This document shows, in pieces, positions 55,481-63,275 of a stretch of DNA of 64,000 nt (position 1 is the first letter of the stretch; each line of letters begins with the position of its first letter). This DNA is from Tardiphaga sp. vice304. Lineage in GTDB: Bacteria; Pseudomonadota; Alphaproteobacteria; Rhizobiales; Xanthobacteraceae. The notes beneath the pieces were generated by a model. The model was not told where the DNA came from, did no database searches, and worked only from the letters and a program-made list of their open reading frames with translations. The stretch is from positions 5,630,001-5,694,000 of the forward strand of contig NZ_CP041402.1 in the NCBI RefSeq assembly GCF_007018905.1. The letters are read 5' to 3'. Made by a program: the position numbers and the translations under genes.

Positions 55481-57649
55481 ATGACCACAGCAGACGCTCC
55501 GATTCTGGCCCCGCGCCTGACGCCCTATGCCCGGGATGATCTCAGACGATTGATCGCTCCGCGCAGCGTCGCCATTGTCGGCGCCTCCGACCGCAAAGGT
55601 TCATTCGGCAATCGCGCGATGGAGAACTTGCAGAGCTTCGATGGCCCGGTGCATCTAGTGAATGCGCGCGCCACGTCCGTGGCAGGCCGCCCTTGTTTCC
55701 CATCGGTACAGGCCATCGGCGAAGTGCCCGACTGCGTGTTTGTCGCCGTGCCCCGGGAGATGGTCGAGAGCGTGGTGCAGGATTGCGCGAGCGCAGGCGT
55801 CGGCGGGGTCGTGATCGTCGCGTCCGGCCTCGCCGAAACGGCAAAGCCCGATCGCGTGGCCGAGCAGAGTCGAATCGTCGCCCTCGCGCGTGGCGCGAAT
55901 ATGCGCCTCGTCGGCCCCAACACGATCGGCCTTCTCAACTACGACATCGGTGCCGGCCTGACGTTCTCGGCCATGCCCGCACGCCGCCCGCTTTTGCCGC
56001 ATGCCATCGGCATTGTCAGCCAGTCAGGGTCCCTCGGCTTCTCGCTGGCACAGGCAGCCGAGCTTGGCGTCGCGGTCAGTCATGTCCTGACCGCCGGAAA
56101 CTCGGCCGATGTCGACGTCGCCGACTATGTCGCCTACCTCGCAAAAGATCCTGCGTGTAAGGCGATCGTCTGCGTATTCGAAGGCATGGCACATCCACAG
56201 CGCATGGATCATGCCCTGCGACTTGCGTGGTCTGTCAACAAGCCGGTCATCATGTACAAGATGGCCACTGGTAACGAAGGCGCGCGCGCGGCGATGTCGC
56301 ATACCGGCTCGCTCGCGGGATCGAACGAAGCCTATGCCGCAATGTTCGCGCGCGCCGGGGTCATCCAGGTCGATCGGCTCGAATATCTGATCGAGACCGC
56401 CGCGTTCTTCGCGAAGGCGCCGCCTCCCAAAGCGGATGGCGTTGCCGTGATCGCGACCTCTGGGGGCGCCACTATAATGGCGGCAGACAAGGCCGAACTG
56501 CACGGCATTCCGTTGCCACAACCTGCTGCCCACGCACGCGAGCTGCTGGCGACCCACGTGCCGGACTTCGGTTCGCCACGAAATCCCTGCGACGTTACCG
56601 CGCAACTGATGAACGACATGGACGCGCTGGATACCTGTGTTGATGCTTTGATGGCTGACGGGCAATTCGGCGCGATGGTGACGTCGCACGCTTATGCCTA
56701 TGAATCCGCCACCTCCCGGCTCCCCGTCTTCGGTCGCGCCGCCGCCAAACATGGCAAGATCGTTTGTAACGTCTGGGCGCCGGCTTGGCTTGGCGGCCCG
56801 GGTACGATCGAAACCCATCGAGACAGCAATCTTGCGTTGTTCATTGGCATGGATCGCTGCTTTGCCACCCTGGCTGCTTGGCAGCAGCGCGAACGCTTGC
56901 GTCACATGGTGCCCGACAAGCAGGCCGCACGGTGCTCCCCACCGGAAGCTGCAGGACGCGCAGCCGAGATCCTGAACGCCACCGCCGAGGCGGCATTGAC
57001 CGAAAGCCAGAGCAAGCGCATCGCCGCCGCTTACGGCATTCCCGTGGTCGAAGAGGCTGTGGTGGCGACCGCCGATGATGCTGTGGTCGCAGCCGATCGT
57101 CTGGGATATCCCGTCGTGCTCAAGATCGAGAGCCCGGACATAATGCACAAGACGGAAGCCGGCGTGGTCAGCCTCAGCGTGCAGAATGCGCAGGATGTCC
57201 GCGATGCTGGGCGTCTTCTGTTCGAACGCGCGCGCGCCATCGTTCCGACACCGCGCATCAACGGACTGCTGGTCCAACCGATGATTCCTAAGGGCGTGGA
57301 GGTCATGGTCGGCGTGCGCAACGATCCGCTGTTCGGCCCGTTGGTGTTGGTCGGACTGGGAGGAATTCTAGTCGAACTGCTGAAAGACGTCGCCATTGCA
57401 ATCGCTCCTGTCTCAGCCGCAGAGGCGCGACGCATGGTTATCGGTCTGAAGGGCGCAGCATTGCTGACCGGCTTTCGCGGCAGCGCGGCGATCGATATCG
57501 ATGCGCTCAGCGAGATTGTGGCGCGCGTGTCGGAACTCGCCGACGATCACCGCGTGACAATTGCGGAAATGGATTTCAACCCGTTGATCTGTGGCGCGAA
57601 CCGTATCACCACGGTTGATGCGCTTATTGTGAAAAGACCAACCGAATAG
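55481..57649 (+). CDS. ADP-forming acetate-CoA ligase family protein
   Basis: This 722-residue protein has an N-terminal CoA-binding domain (LIAPRSVAIVGASDRKGSFG, about 23-150), a succinyl-CoA-synthetase-like domain (IGIVSQSGSLGFSLAQAAEL) and the phospho-His in AMSHTGSLAGS (His274). A C-terminal ATP-grasp domain follows (YGIPVVEEAVVATADDAVVA, YPVVLKIESPDIMHKTEAGV, NGLLVQPMIPKGVEVMVGVR). It makes acyl-CoA from an acid with ATP. It lacks a GNAT domain, so it is not a Pat-type acetyltransferase. Together with the Bug protein and aldolase it may process an imported organic acid. Confidence 0.92.
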   Translation: MTTADAPILAPRLTPYARDDLRRLIAPRSVAIVGASDRKGSFGNRAMENLQSFDGPVHLVNARATSVAGRPCFPSVQAIGEVPDCVFVAVPREMVESVVQDCASAGVGGVVIVASGLAETAKPDRVAEQSRIVALARGANMRLVGPNTIGLLNYDIGAGLTFSAMPARRPLLPHAIGIVSQSGSLGFSLAQAAELGVAVSHVLTAGNSADVDVADYVAYLAKDPACKAIVCVFEGMAHPQRMDHALRLAWSVNKPVIMYKMATGNEGARAAMSHTGSLAGSNEAYAAMFARAGVIQVDRLEYLIETAAFFAKAPPPKADGVAVIATSGGATIMAADKAELHGIPLPQPAAHARELLATHVPDFGSPRNPCDVTAQLMNDMDALDTCVDALMADGQFGAMVTSHAYAYESATSRLPVFGRAAAKHGKIVCNVWAPAWLGGPGTIETHRDSNLALFIGMDRCFATLAAWQQRERLRHMVPDKQAARCSPPEAAGRAAEILNATAEAALTESQSKRIAAAYGIPVVEEAVVATADDAVVAADRLGYPVVLKIESPDIMHKTEAGVVSLSVQNAQDVRDAGRLLFERARAIVPTPRINGLLVQPMIPKGVEVMVGVRNDPLFGPLVLVGLGGILVELLKDVAIAIAPVSAAEARRMVIGLKGAALLTGFRGSAAIDIDALSEIVARVSELADDHRVTIAEMDFNPLICGANRITTVDALIVKRPTE

Positions 57650-57810
57650 AAGACTGTGATGCCAAGCCGGCCTTGCACCGCCGCTGTGGTGCTGCTCATC
57701 GGCGTCCGCTTTGCGCCACAAGCGGCCTGAGGTCGCCGGCGCATTGAGAAAATTCCGCTCGGCGAGTGGGCTTTTTCTTTTGAAAAAAGTGGGATTCATG
57801 CACGTGAAGC

Positions 57811-58416
57811 ACCCTAACCGGTCCGATGCCCCTAGGCCGTAGAGTTTTGATACCCCCCCTCCGAGAGGCAAACTTGACCAGGATTGCGATCGATCGCCAA
57901 GAGCGCAAGCTCCGCGTCGGGCACGCGCAACATGATCAGCGCTAAAATCACGAGTGGGTTGCCGCGTTAGAAACGGATGGCTTTATACATTGAGCTTCCA
58001 TTTCTTCCTGCGTGAGCAGCCTAGCCAGTCCGACGCCGCTATTGGCACTGTAATTACCGGCGTGCTCGCTGATGGGCTTTTTGTCTTGAGGTCAGACTTT
58101 CTCTAAATGAAACACCCTAGCCGGTCCGATGCCCCTAGGCCGTAGAGTTTTGATACCCCCCCTCCGAGAGGCAAACTTGACCAGGATTGCGATCGATCGC
58201 CAAGAGCGCAAGCTCCGCGTCGGGCACGCGCAACATGATCAGCGCTAAAATCACGAGTGGGTTGCCGCGTTAGAAACGGATGGCTTTATACATTGAGCTT
58301 CCATTTCTTCCTGCGTGAGCAGCCTAGCCAGTCCGACGCCGCTATTGGCACTGTAATTACCGGCGTGCTCGCTGATGGGCTTTTTGTCTTGAGGTCAGAC
58401 TTTCTCTAAATGAAAC
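57811..58416 (+). repeat. 303-bp tandem direct duplication within the array
   Basis: 57811-58113 and 58114-58416 are nearly identical (one A/G difference in the first core is visible). The boundaries fall in the ACCCTAACCGG core. This is the expected product of unequal exchange between adjacent R cores and looks recent. Confidence 0.9.
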
Positions 58417-58520
58417 ACCCTAACCGGTCCGATGCCCCTACCCCTCAGAGTTTTGACCACCCCCCCTCTCTGGCGGGAGTGGATGTAATCTCGAAGGCTC
58501 GCGACTTCCGCCCCCATGGG

Positions 58521-58551
58521 AGCAACCTGTAAAACGTTTTTACCGGTTGCT
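58521..58551 (+). ncRNA. Covarying hairpin, copy B
   Basis: AGCAACC (58521-58527) pairs with GGTTGCT (58545-58551), and GTAAAA pairs with TTTTAC around CGT. It lies in the spacer between the last two R units, as in the array at 25.6 kb. Confidence 0.55.
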
Positions 58552-58679
58552 ACAGCCGCTTCCGTCAGCAACGCTATCTGAGGTCTCGCGCCTTGCCGCG
58601 CCACGCACGGATGGCTTTCTGTATTGAGCTTTTGTTTCTTTCCGTGTGAACCACCCTAACCGGTCCGATGCCCCTGCCC

Positions 58680-59030
58680 CTAGAGTTTTGACAACTCCTC
58701 AGATGCGACGATGGGGCGACCGCGCGACTGTCGACGTCGGTCGTCCATTTGGCCCGAGCTGTTATCTAGGGGTGTTTCGCCCGGACGCACCGTCGCGACT
58801 TCAGCGACCAGCGCCGGACGGGAGCATCCTTTCCGACGCGGAACGGTCTGCTGCTTCAGATTGTCTGCGCAAGCCGACGCAGGCAAGGTTGGACGTTCGC
58901 CGTAGTCTTCTGGCCGTTCCGCAGCAGAACCGCCAGAAGTACGCGGCACCGGACGGACAGATGGAGCGCGAGGGCAACGCCCCTTCTCGCTAAGCGCGCC
59001 TTTCGCAGCCAAGGGCGGAGGTTCCATCAT
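58680..59030 (-). CDS. Basic, low-complexity protein, last gene of module-2 operon
   Basis: This 116-residue frame starts MMEPPPLAAKGALSEKGRCP at an ATG overlapping the HTH gene's stop (ATGA). It is Arg/Pro/Ser-rich without a recognised domain. The stop codon TAG lies in the R repeat (TCAAAACTCTAG on this strand), so the repeat may have trimmed the gene. The 4-nt overlap supports translation. Confidence 0.5.
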   Translation of the reverse strand: MMEPPPLAAKGALSEKGRCPRAPSVRPVPRTSGGSAAERPEDYGERPTLPASACADNLKQQTVPRRKGCSRPALVAEVATVRPGETPLDNSSGQMDDRRRQSRGRPIVASEELSKL

Positions 59031-59674
59031 GTTGGCCGCTTCGTCACCCGGACTCTGAGAACAGCTTCCGCTAGTTTCTCATCGTCCAACTCGCCATGGC
59101 GCTCAAGCCCGGACACCCGAGCAAGCTCGCTGTCGCTCATCTCACCCAAGATAAGCCAGCCATCGCTTCCAATGCGTGACGCGACGCGATGCTGAACGAT
59201 CTCGATTCCTTCGTATTTCCTTTGAAAGGCAGCCTGCCGCCTGACAATTCCCGTGGATGTGTGTCCCATTGAAGTTTCAGGTGAAGGTTCCATTGAAGGT
59301 TTATGCCGCAAGCTATGCGGCTCGGTCTCAGTGCTCGATGCGGTGTGGGCGGGCCGCATTCGTGCCGACGGTTTCTCAGGTTTTGGCGCGGCGACCATCA
59401 CGTTTGAGCCCATATTCAGGCGATAGCAGTAACCACGCCACTGGCCGCGTCGTTTTGGCATATGTTCGCGCGTGAGGGTTTTCTGGTTCTCAAGGATCTT
59501 GAGCTGACGCTGAACAGTATCGACGGACATCTCGGTGTCCTTGGCGAGCGTCTCCTGAGCCGGCCAGCAAAACCCGTTTTCGTCGGCGTAGGTGGCGATT
59601 GCCAGCAAGAGCACTTTTCGCGCCTTAGACCCGGTAACTTGCCGGCGCGCCCATTCCGTCGCTTGCCAGCTCAC
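59027..59674 (-). CDS. Replication-initiator-like HTH protein
   Basis: This 215-residue protein starts at a GTG overlapping the previous stop (GTGA). The N-terminal winged-helix part (KVLLLAIATYADENGFCWPA, TLAKDTEMSVDTVQRQLKIL) is the helix_turn_helix_36 type found in plasmid and island replication or regulatory proteins. The middle is a disordered Pro/Ser/Thr linker, and the C-terminus (MSDSELARVSGLERHGELDD) is a small helical domain. It probably regulates or initiates the element. Confidence 0.75.
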   Translation of the reverse strand: MSWQATEWARRQVTGSKARKVLLLAIATYADENGFCWPAQETLAKDTEMSVDTVQRQLKILENQKTLTREHMPKRRGQWRGYCYRLNMGSNVMVAAPKPEKPSARMRPAHTASSTETEPHSLRHKPSMEPSPETSMGHTSTGIVRRQAAFQRKYEGIEIVQHRVASRIGSDGWLILGEMSDSELARVSGLERHGELDDEKLAEAVLRVRVTKRPT

Positions 59675-59961
59675 GACCGCGATCCCCGCGGTTTTGGCAC
59701 CGCAGCCATTGCTCGCACAACGGTTTTAAAGCACCCGATGTACCTTCCCCGCGCAGTGAATGCCTCGAACTGCCGTGGAGCAATCTGTCTAACCAAACCC
59801 AGCCGTTGGCGCCCGAAATATAGCGAATAGTCTTGCGGGTCATGACCTGCGGCCGTTGCGATGGCACGACGGCTGCGCGGCGACCGGTTGCTATCCGACT
59901 CGCGGATCCCGCAGTTCTCGGTGAGGATGTTCACCGGCTGCACCGCTTGGAATTCATCCAT
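59671..59961 (-). CDS. Small hypothetical protein of the AlpA operon
   Basis: From MDEFQAVQPVNILTENCGIR, 96 residues including RRAIATAAGHDPQDYSLYFG and FEAFTARGRYIGCFKTVVRA. It overlaps the alpA 3' end by 31 bp in another frame and ends in a TGA overlapping the HTH gene start. The C-terminal half looks like a small globular domain. Function unknown. Confidence 0.55.
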   Translation of the reverse strand: MDEFQAVQPVNILTENCGIRESDSNRSPRSRRAIATAAGHDPQDYSLYFGRQRLGLVRQIAPRQFEAFTARGRYIGCFKTVVRAMAAVPKPRGSRS

Positions 59962-60128
59962 TCCACCAGATCGGTCTGGCAATAGCGGATTGCTCGTCCC
60001 ATCCTGATGAAGAGTGGGCCCGTGCCGGCCACTCGCCAGGCCTGGAGCGTTCGCTTCGAAATCGACAAAAAGCGAGCCGCTCGCTCCTCGCACAACAGCG
60101 GGGGCAAACTAATCTGAGACGTATCCAT
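59931..60128 (-). CDS. AlpA-like / MerR-type HTH protein, copy 2
   Basis: This 65-residue protein starts MDTSQISLPPLLCEERAARF after GGAGCTACCG. HTH: CEERAARFLSISKRTLQAWR, then IRMGRAIRYCQTDLVEWMNS. Same family and position as the protein at 149-370 of module 1, but with a different N-terminus and diverged wing. It is the element's likely excisionase-like regulator. Confidence 0.8.
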   Translation of the reverse strand: MDTSQISLPPLLCEERAARFLSISKRTLQAWRVAGTGPLFIRMGRAIRYCQTDLVEWMNSKRCSR

Positions 60129-60218
60129 CGGTAGCTCCGTGCGCTCGAGCAGTGAGACGGACAGCATGTCGGTCGAGCGCATTGAGCCGTAACAGAGACG
60201 GTTAGCCCGAAAAGAAAA

Positions 60219-61046
60219 TCATCTTCTCGATTGGCCAGACCGGAGCTCACTGGTCCGCTTGATTGGCCAATCTGGAAAAACTTTCGATCTCCGGCCCGCT
60301 CGAAGGTCGTCCCCGATCGTCTTCAAGCTGCGGATTGTCTTCGAACCGAGGTTAGCTTTTGCGATGTCGGCGCGAACATCGTCGGCTATTTGAGACGCGG
60401 TGCTCTCAGTAATTCCCTTGTAAGCGGGAAATTTCAGCCAACAGGCTACGGCTCGGTGCCAGACTATGCGCCTGATCGCATAGAGCTTCTTGCTCTTCGC
60501 GATAGGTCCGGCCGCTCGCCCAGCAATGGAGGCTGCGCCTGCGGCTGCAAGGGAGTTGATCTGGCTCACTCGAAACTCGCCATAGTCGAACATGGCTTTG
60601 GCCAGATAAGGCATGTACTGCTCGATATGCGGAAGCTTCTCTAGCTGGAGCAAGGTCATCAACAAATCGCCCGCGATGCGTACCTCAGACAGCTCCTCTG
60701 ACTCGTGAATAACGTCGTGGTACCACAACACCTCGTCATCGCAGAGCCGCTCCTCGACAAAGTCGAGCTCCTCTGGTGGGAGGCGCGTTTGATCAGTCGC
60801 GTATTCGTGTTCTTCCAGAACATCCCTTGCCTCTTGGCAGACCTCGTCGAGGTTTAATGGGATACGCGGAGTGGAAGGTAAAAGGTTTTTGCCGCTTACC
60901 AACGACGTACGTACGGTCCGCGATAGAACACCGCGCGAATGCTTTACGAGGTATTCGCGGGGCTCCCCCTCGTTGGTTGCGATCTGGTGATATTTGCGAA
61001 CCAGAGGCACGCTCGCGTTGGTCTTTGTTTTTTTCTGAGATTTCAT
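60219..61046 (-). CDS. Hypothetical protein, divergent partner of module 2
   Basis: This 275-residue protein starts MKSQKKTKTNASVPLVRKYH. It is acidic and helical in the middle (VEERLCDDEVLWYHDVIHES, ELSEVRIAGDLLMTLLQLEK), then YLAKAMFDYGEFRVSQINSL and a basic C-terminus. No family recognised. It occupies the same place as the unrelated 279-residue protein of module 1 and is divergent from the quartet across about 200 bp. Confidence 0.7.
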   Translation of the reverse strand: MKSQKKTKTNASVPLVRKYHQIATNEGEPREYLVKHSRGVLSRTVRTSLVSGKNLLPSTPRIPLNLDEVCQEARDVLEEHEYATDQTRLPPEELDFVEERLCDDEVLWYHDVIHESEELSEVRIAGDLLMTLLQLEKLPHIEQYMPYLAKAMFDYGEFRVSQINSLAAAGAASIAGRAAGPIAKSKKLYAIRRIVWHRAVACWLKFPAYKGITESTASQIADDVRADIAKANLGSKTIRSLKTIGDDLRAGRRSKVFPDWPIKRTSELRSGQSRR

Positions 61047-61249
61047 AGCGGCTTTCCCTCGCGTCCGCGCGTTGCGCGTGATTCGCGCTCACTTTGGCCT
61101 GAATGCCTCAGCGCTAATCTGCCAAACTTGCGATTTGCCACAGAAATCCAATACGCTGCTCTCCTACCGCGTTCGCTGATGGTTGTTTCAGAGCAGCAAC
61201 CGCCAATAGAGACTCGATAAGCAGCCGGTGAACCATCACCCTTGCGCTT

Positions 61250-61438
61250 ATGGACAACCCTCCGAACAATAATCTTGACGGCCTCGGTGAAATCACCGGC
61301 ATTCTGGCGCTCGGTCTCCAGCGTCTTAATGCCCGCAAGTCCAGTCTCATTTCGCTGGCAAATCGAGATTCTCCGCTCGACTTCAACCCCGGGTCGCCCG
61401 GTGATGTCCCTCGTAAGCACGAGGAAACCGACACGTGA
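61250..61438 (+). CDS. Small first gene of recombinase quartet, copy 2
   Basis: This 62-residue protein (MDNPPNNNLDGLGEITGILA) shares the RKSSLISLANRDSPLDFNPG centre with the gene at 1484-1663. It ends in a TGA overlapping the DUF2924 GTG by 4 nt, the same coupling as in module 1. Recurrence in the same place is the evidence that the first member of the quartet is real. Confidence 0.72.
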   Translation: MDNPPNNNLDGLGEITGILALGLQRLNARKSSLISLANRDSPLDFNPGSPGDVPRKHEETDT

Positions 61439-61881
61439 ATGACACGGTTTTAAGCCAATTAGCCGCCCTGAAGGGCGCATCTGCCCCCGTTTTGAAGGCA
61501 AAGTGGCGGGAGCTGTTCGAGAGCGAACCGCCCCAATATAACCGGCGCTTTCTGGAGAGCCGGCTGGCCTACCGCATCCAGGAGCTGGCCTACGGCGGCC
61601 TTGCCCGCGAGACCCTCGACCGGCTCCGCGCCATGGCCAAGCAATATGACGCCAAGACGGTTGCTGAACGAAAAGCCCGACCGGTCCACCGGCCGATTGC
61701 CGGCACCCAACTGATCCGCGAGTGGCAGGGCGTCTCGCATTGCGTGACGGTTCGGATCGAGGACTTCGAATATCTCGGACGACCGTACAAGTCGCTGTCG
61801 TCCGTCGCCCAGGAAATCACCGGCACCAAGTGGAATGGCTGGGTGTTCTTCGGCCTCAAGAATTACCAGGTAAAAGCATGA
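61435..61881 (+). CDS. DUF2924 domain protein, copy 2
   Basis: This 148-residue protein starts at GTG 61435. It is nearly identical to the copy at 1660-2106 (MNDTVLSQLAALKGASAPVL; LARETLDRLRAMAKQYDAKT), differing at scattered conservative positions. Its stop overlaps the recombinase ATG. Confidence 0.92.
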   Translation: MNDTVLSQLAALKGASAPVLKAKWRELFESEPPQYNRRFLESRLAYRIQELAYGGLARETLDRLRAMAKQYDAKTVAERKARPVHRPIAGTQLIREWQGVSHCVTVRIEDFEYLGRPYKSLSSVAQEITGTKWNGWVFFGLKNYQVKA

Positions 61882-63275
61882 CCGCTCGCCGTAGCAACTC
61901 CGCCGCGTCGAAATTTTCAGCCAGCAGTGATGGCATTCACCGGTCGACGAGCCGCGGCGTTGCCATGGCACCGCTCCGGAAACTGCGCTGCGCGGTCTAT
62001 ACCCGCAAATCCAGCGAGGAGGGCCTCGATATGGAATTTAACTCGCTGGAAGCCCAACGCGAGGCCTGCGAGGCCTACATCTCTAGCCAGCGCGCCGAGG
62101 GCTGGACGCTAGTCCCAGACCGCTATGACGATGGTGGAATATCCGGCGGCACCCTGGAGCGGCCTGCGCTGAAGCGGCTGCTTGCCGACATCGAAGCCGG
62201 CAAGCTGGATGTGGTCCTGGTCTACAAGATCGACCGGCTTTCCCGATCCATGCTGGATTTCCTCAAGCTGGTCGAAACCTTCGACGGCCGGGATGTCACC
62301 TTCGTCTCCATCACCCAATCATTCGACACCCGCAGCCCAATGGGCCGGCTAATGCTCAACGTGCTGCTGTCGTTTGGCCAGTTTGAGCGCGAGGTCACGG
62401 GCGAGCGGATCCGCGACAAGGTCGCCGCCTCCCGCAAGAAGGGCATGTGGATGGGTGGCTGGACGCCGCTCGGCTACGAGGTCCAGGACCGCAAGCTGAT
62501 TATTCACGAAGCAGATGCCGAAACCGTGCGAGGCATCTTCAAGCGCTTCCTGGTTCTGAAGTCCGCAACCCTGCTAGCGCGGGAGCTGGTCCTGAAGGGG
62601 GCCACCAATCGATACGGCCACCTTCTGGATAAAGGCGTGCTCTACAAGCTGCTGAACAACCGGGTCTACATTGGCGAGGCCGTCCACAAGGGCACGTCCT
62701 ACCCCGGCGAGCACCAGGCGATCATCGACCGCAGACTCTGGGATCAGGTCCACGCCCTCATGCAGGCCAGCCCCCGCAAACGGGCGGCCGGCGCCAGGGC
62801 GCAGACCCCGGCAATCCTGAAGGGGCTGCTGTTCGGTCCAGACGGTGCTGCGATGTCGCCGACCCACACCCGGAAAGCCGGCAAGCTCTATCGATATTAC
62901 ATCAGCCAGAGCGTCATCAAGCGCGGAACGGACGCCTGTCCGCTTCGCCAGGTGCCAGCAGCCGAGATCGAGCGCATCGTCATTGAGCAAATCCGGTCGC
63001 TGCTGCTGTCACCGGAGGTCATTGTCGCCACCTGGCGCGCAGCACACCAGGCCGACAAGGGGGTCAGCGAGCATGACGTCCGCAGCGCACTGGTCGAATT
63101 CGAACCACTCTGGGCCGAGCTGTTCCCCGCCGAGCAGGCCCGCATCATCGAGCTGCTGGTCGAGCGGGTCGACATCAGCCCCACCGGCATCGACCTCCGC
63201 CTTCGGGTCGATGGTCTGACGTCTCTCTGCAACGATCTCCGCGGCGTCACTGTCCAGCAGCAAGAGGCCGCATGA
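61878..63275 (+). CDS. Large serine recombinase, copy 2
   Basis: This 465-residue protein starts at ATG 61878 (MTARRSNSAASKFSASSDGI). Resolvase domain with YTRKSS, KIDRLSRSMLDFLKL and QFEREVTGERIRDK; recombinase domain follows. The zinc-ribbon CxxC is again GPDG (LLFGPDGAAMSPTHTRKAGK). After residue 35 it is nearly identical to copy 1, while the first 35 residues differ markedly. Both copies appear intact and in the same orientation. Confidence 0.94.
   Translation: MTARRSNSAASKFSASSDGIHRSTSRGVAMAPLRKLRCAVYTRKSSEEGLDMEFNSLEAQREACEAYISSQRAEGWTLVPDRYDDGGISGGTLERPALKRLLADIEAGKLDVVLVYKIDRLSRSMLDFLKLVETFDGRDVTFVSITQSFDTRSPMGRLMLNVLLSFGQFEREVTGERIRDKVAASRKKGMWMGGWTPLGYEVQDRKLIIHEADAETVRGIFKRFLVLKSATLLARELVLKGATNRYGHLLDKGVLYKLLNNRVYIGEAVHKGTSYPGEHQAIIDRRLWDQVHALMQASPRKRAAGARAQTPAILKGLLFGPDGAAMSPTHTRKAGKLYRYYISQSVIKRGTDACPLRQVPAAEIERIVIEQIRSLLLSPEVIVATWRAAHQADKGVSEHDVRSALVEFEPLWAELFPAEQARIIELLVERVDISPTGIDLRLRVDGLTSLCNDLRGVTVQQQEAA

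Larger units (their letters stand above)
57762..58690 (+). repeat. R-repeat array, six units with recurring spacers
   Basis: Six R units (cores near 57811, 58019, 58114, 58321, 58417 and 58650) alternate with three spacer types: S2 (TCCGAGAGGCAAAC...), S3 (ATTGGCACTGTAATT...) and the hairpin spacer. The order is R-S2-R-S3-R-S2-R-S3-R-hairpin-R. It ends inside the last codons of the operon gene at 58680-59030. Confidence 0.88.

Noticed and set aside
51098..58690. CRISPR array
   Set aside because: Units are 60-90 bp, diverged, with recurring spacers of unequal length, and no cas genes are present.
17284..58690. Integron attC sites (same-orientation repeats between small genes)
   Set aside because: The core CCCTAACCGG has AAC but no matching GTTRRRY partner at the right distance, and no integron integrase is visible.
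60219..61046. Homology between this protein and the one at 462-1301
   Set aside because: Similar size, position and orientation, but no shared motif could be found by eye.
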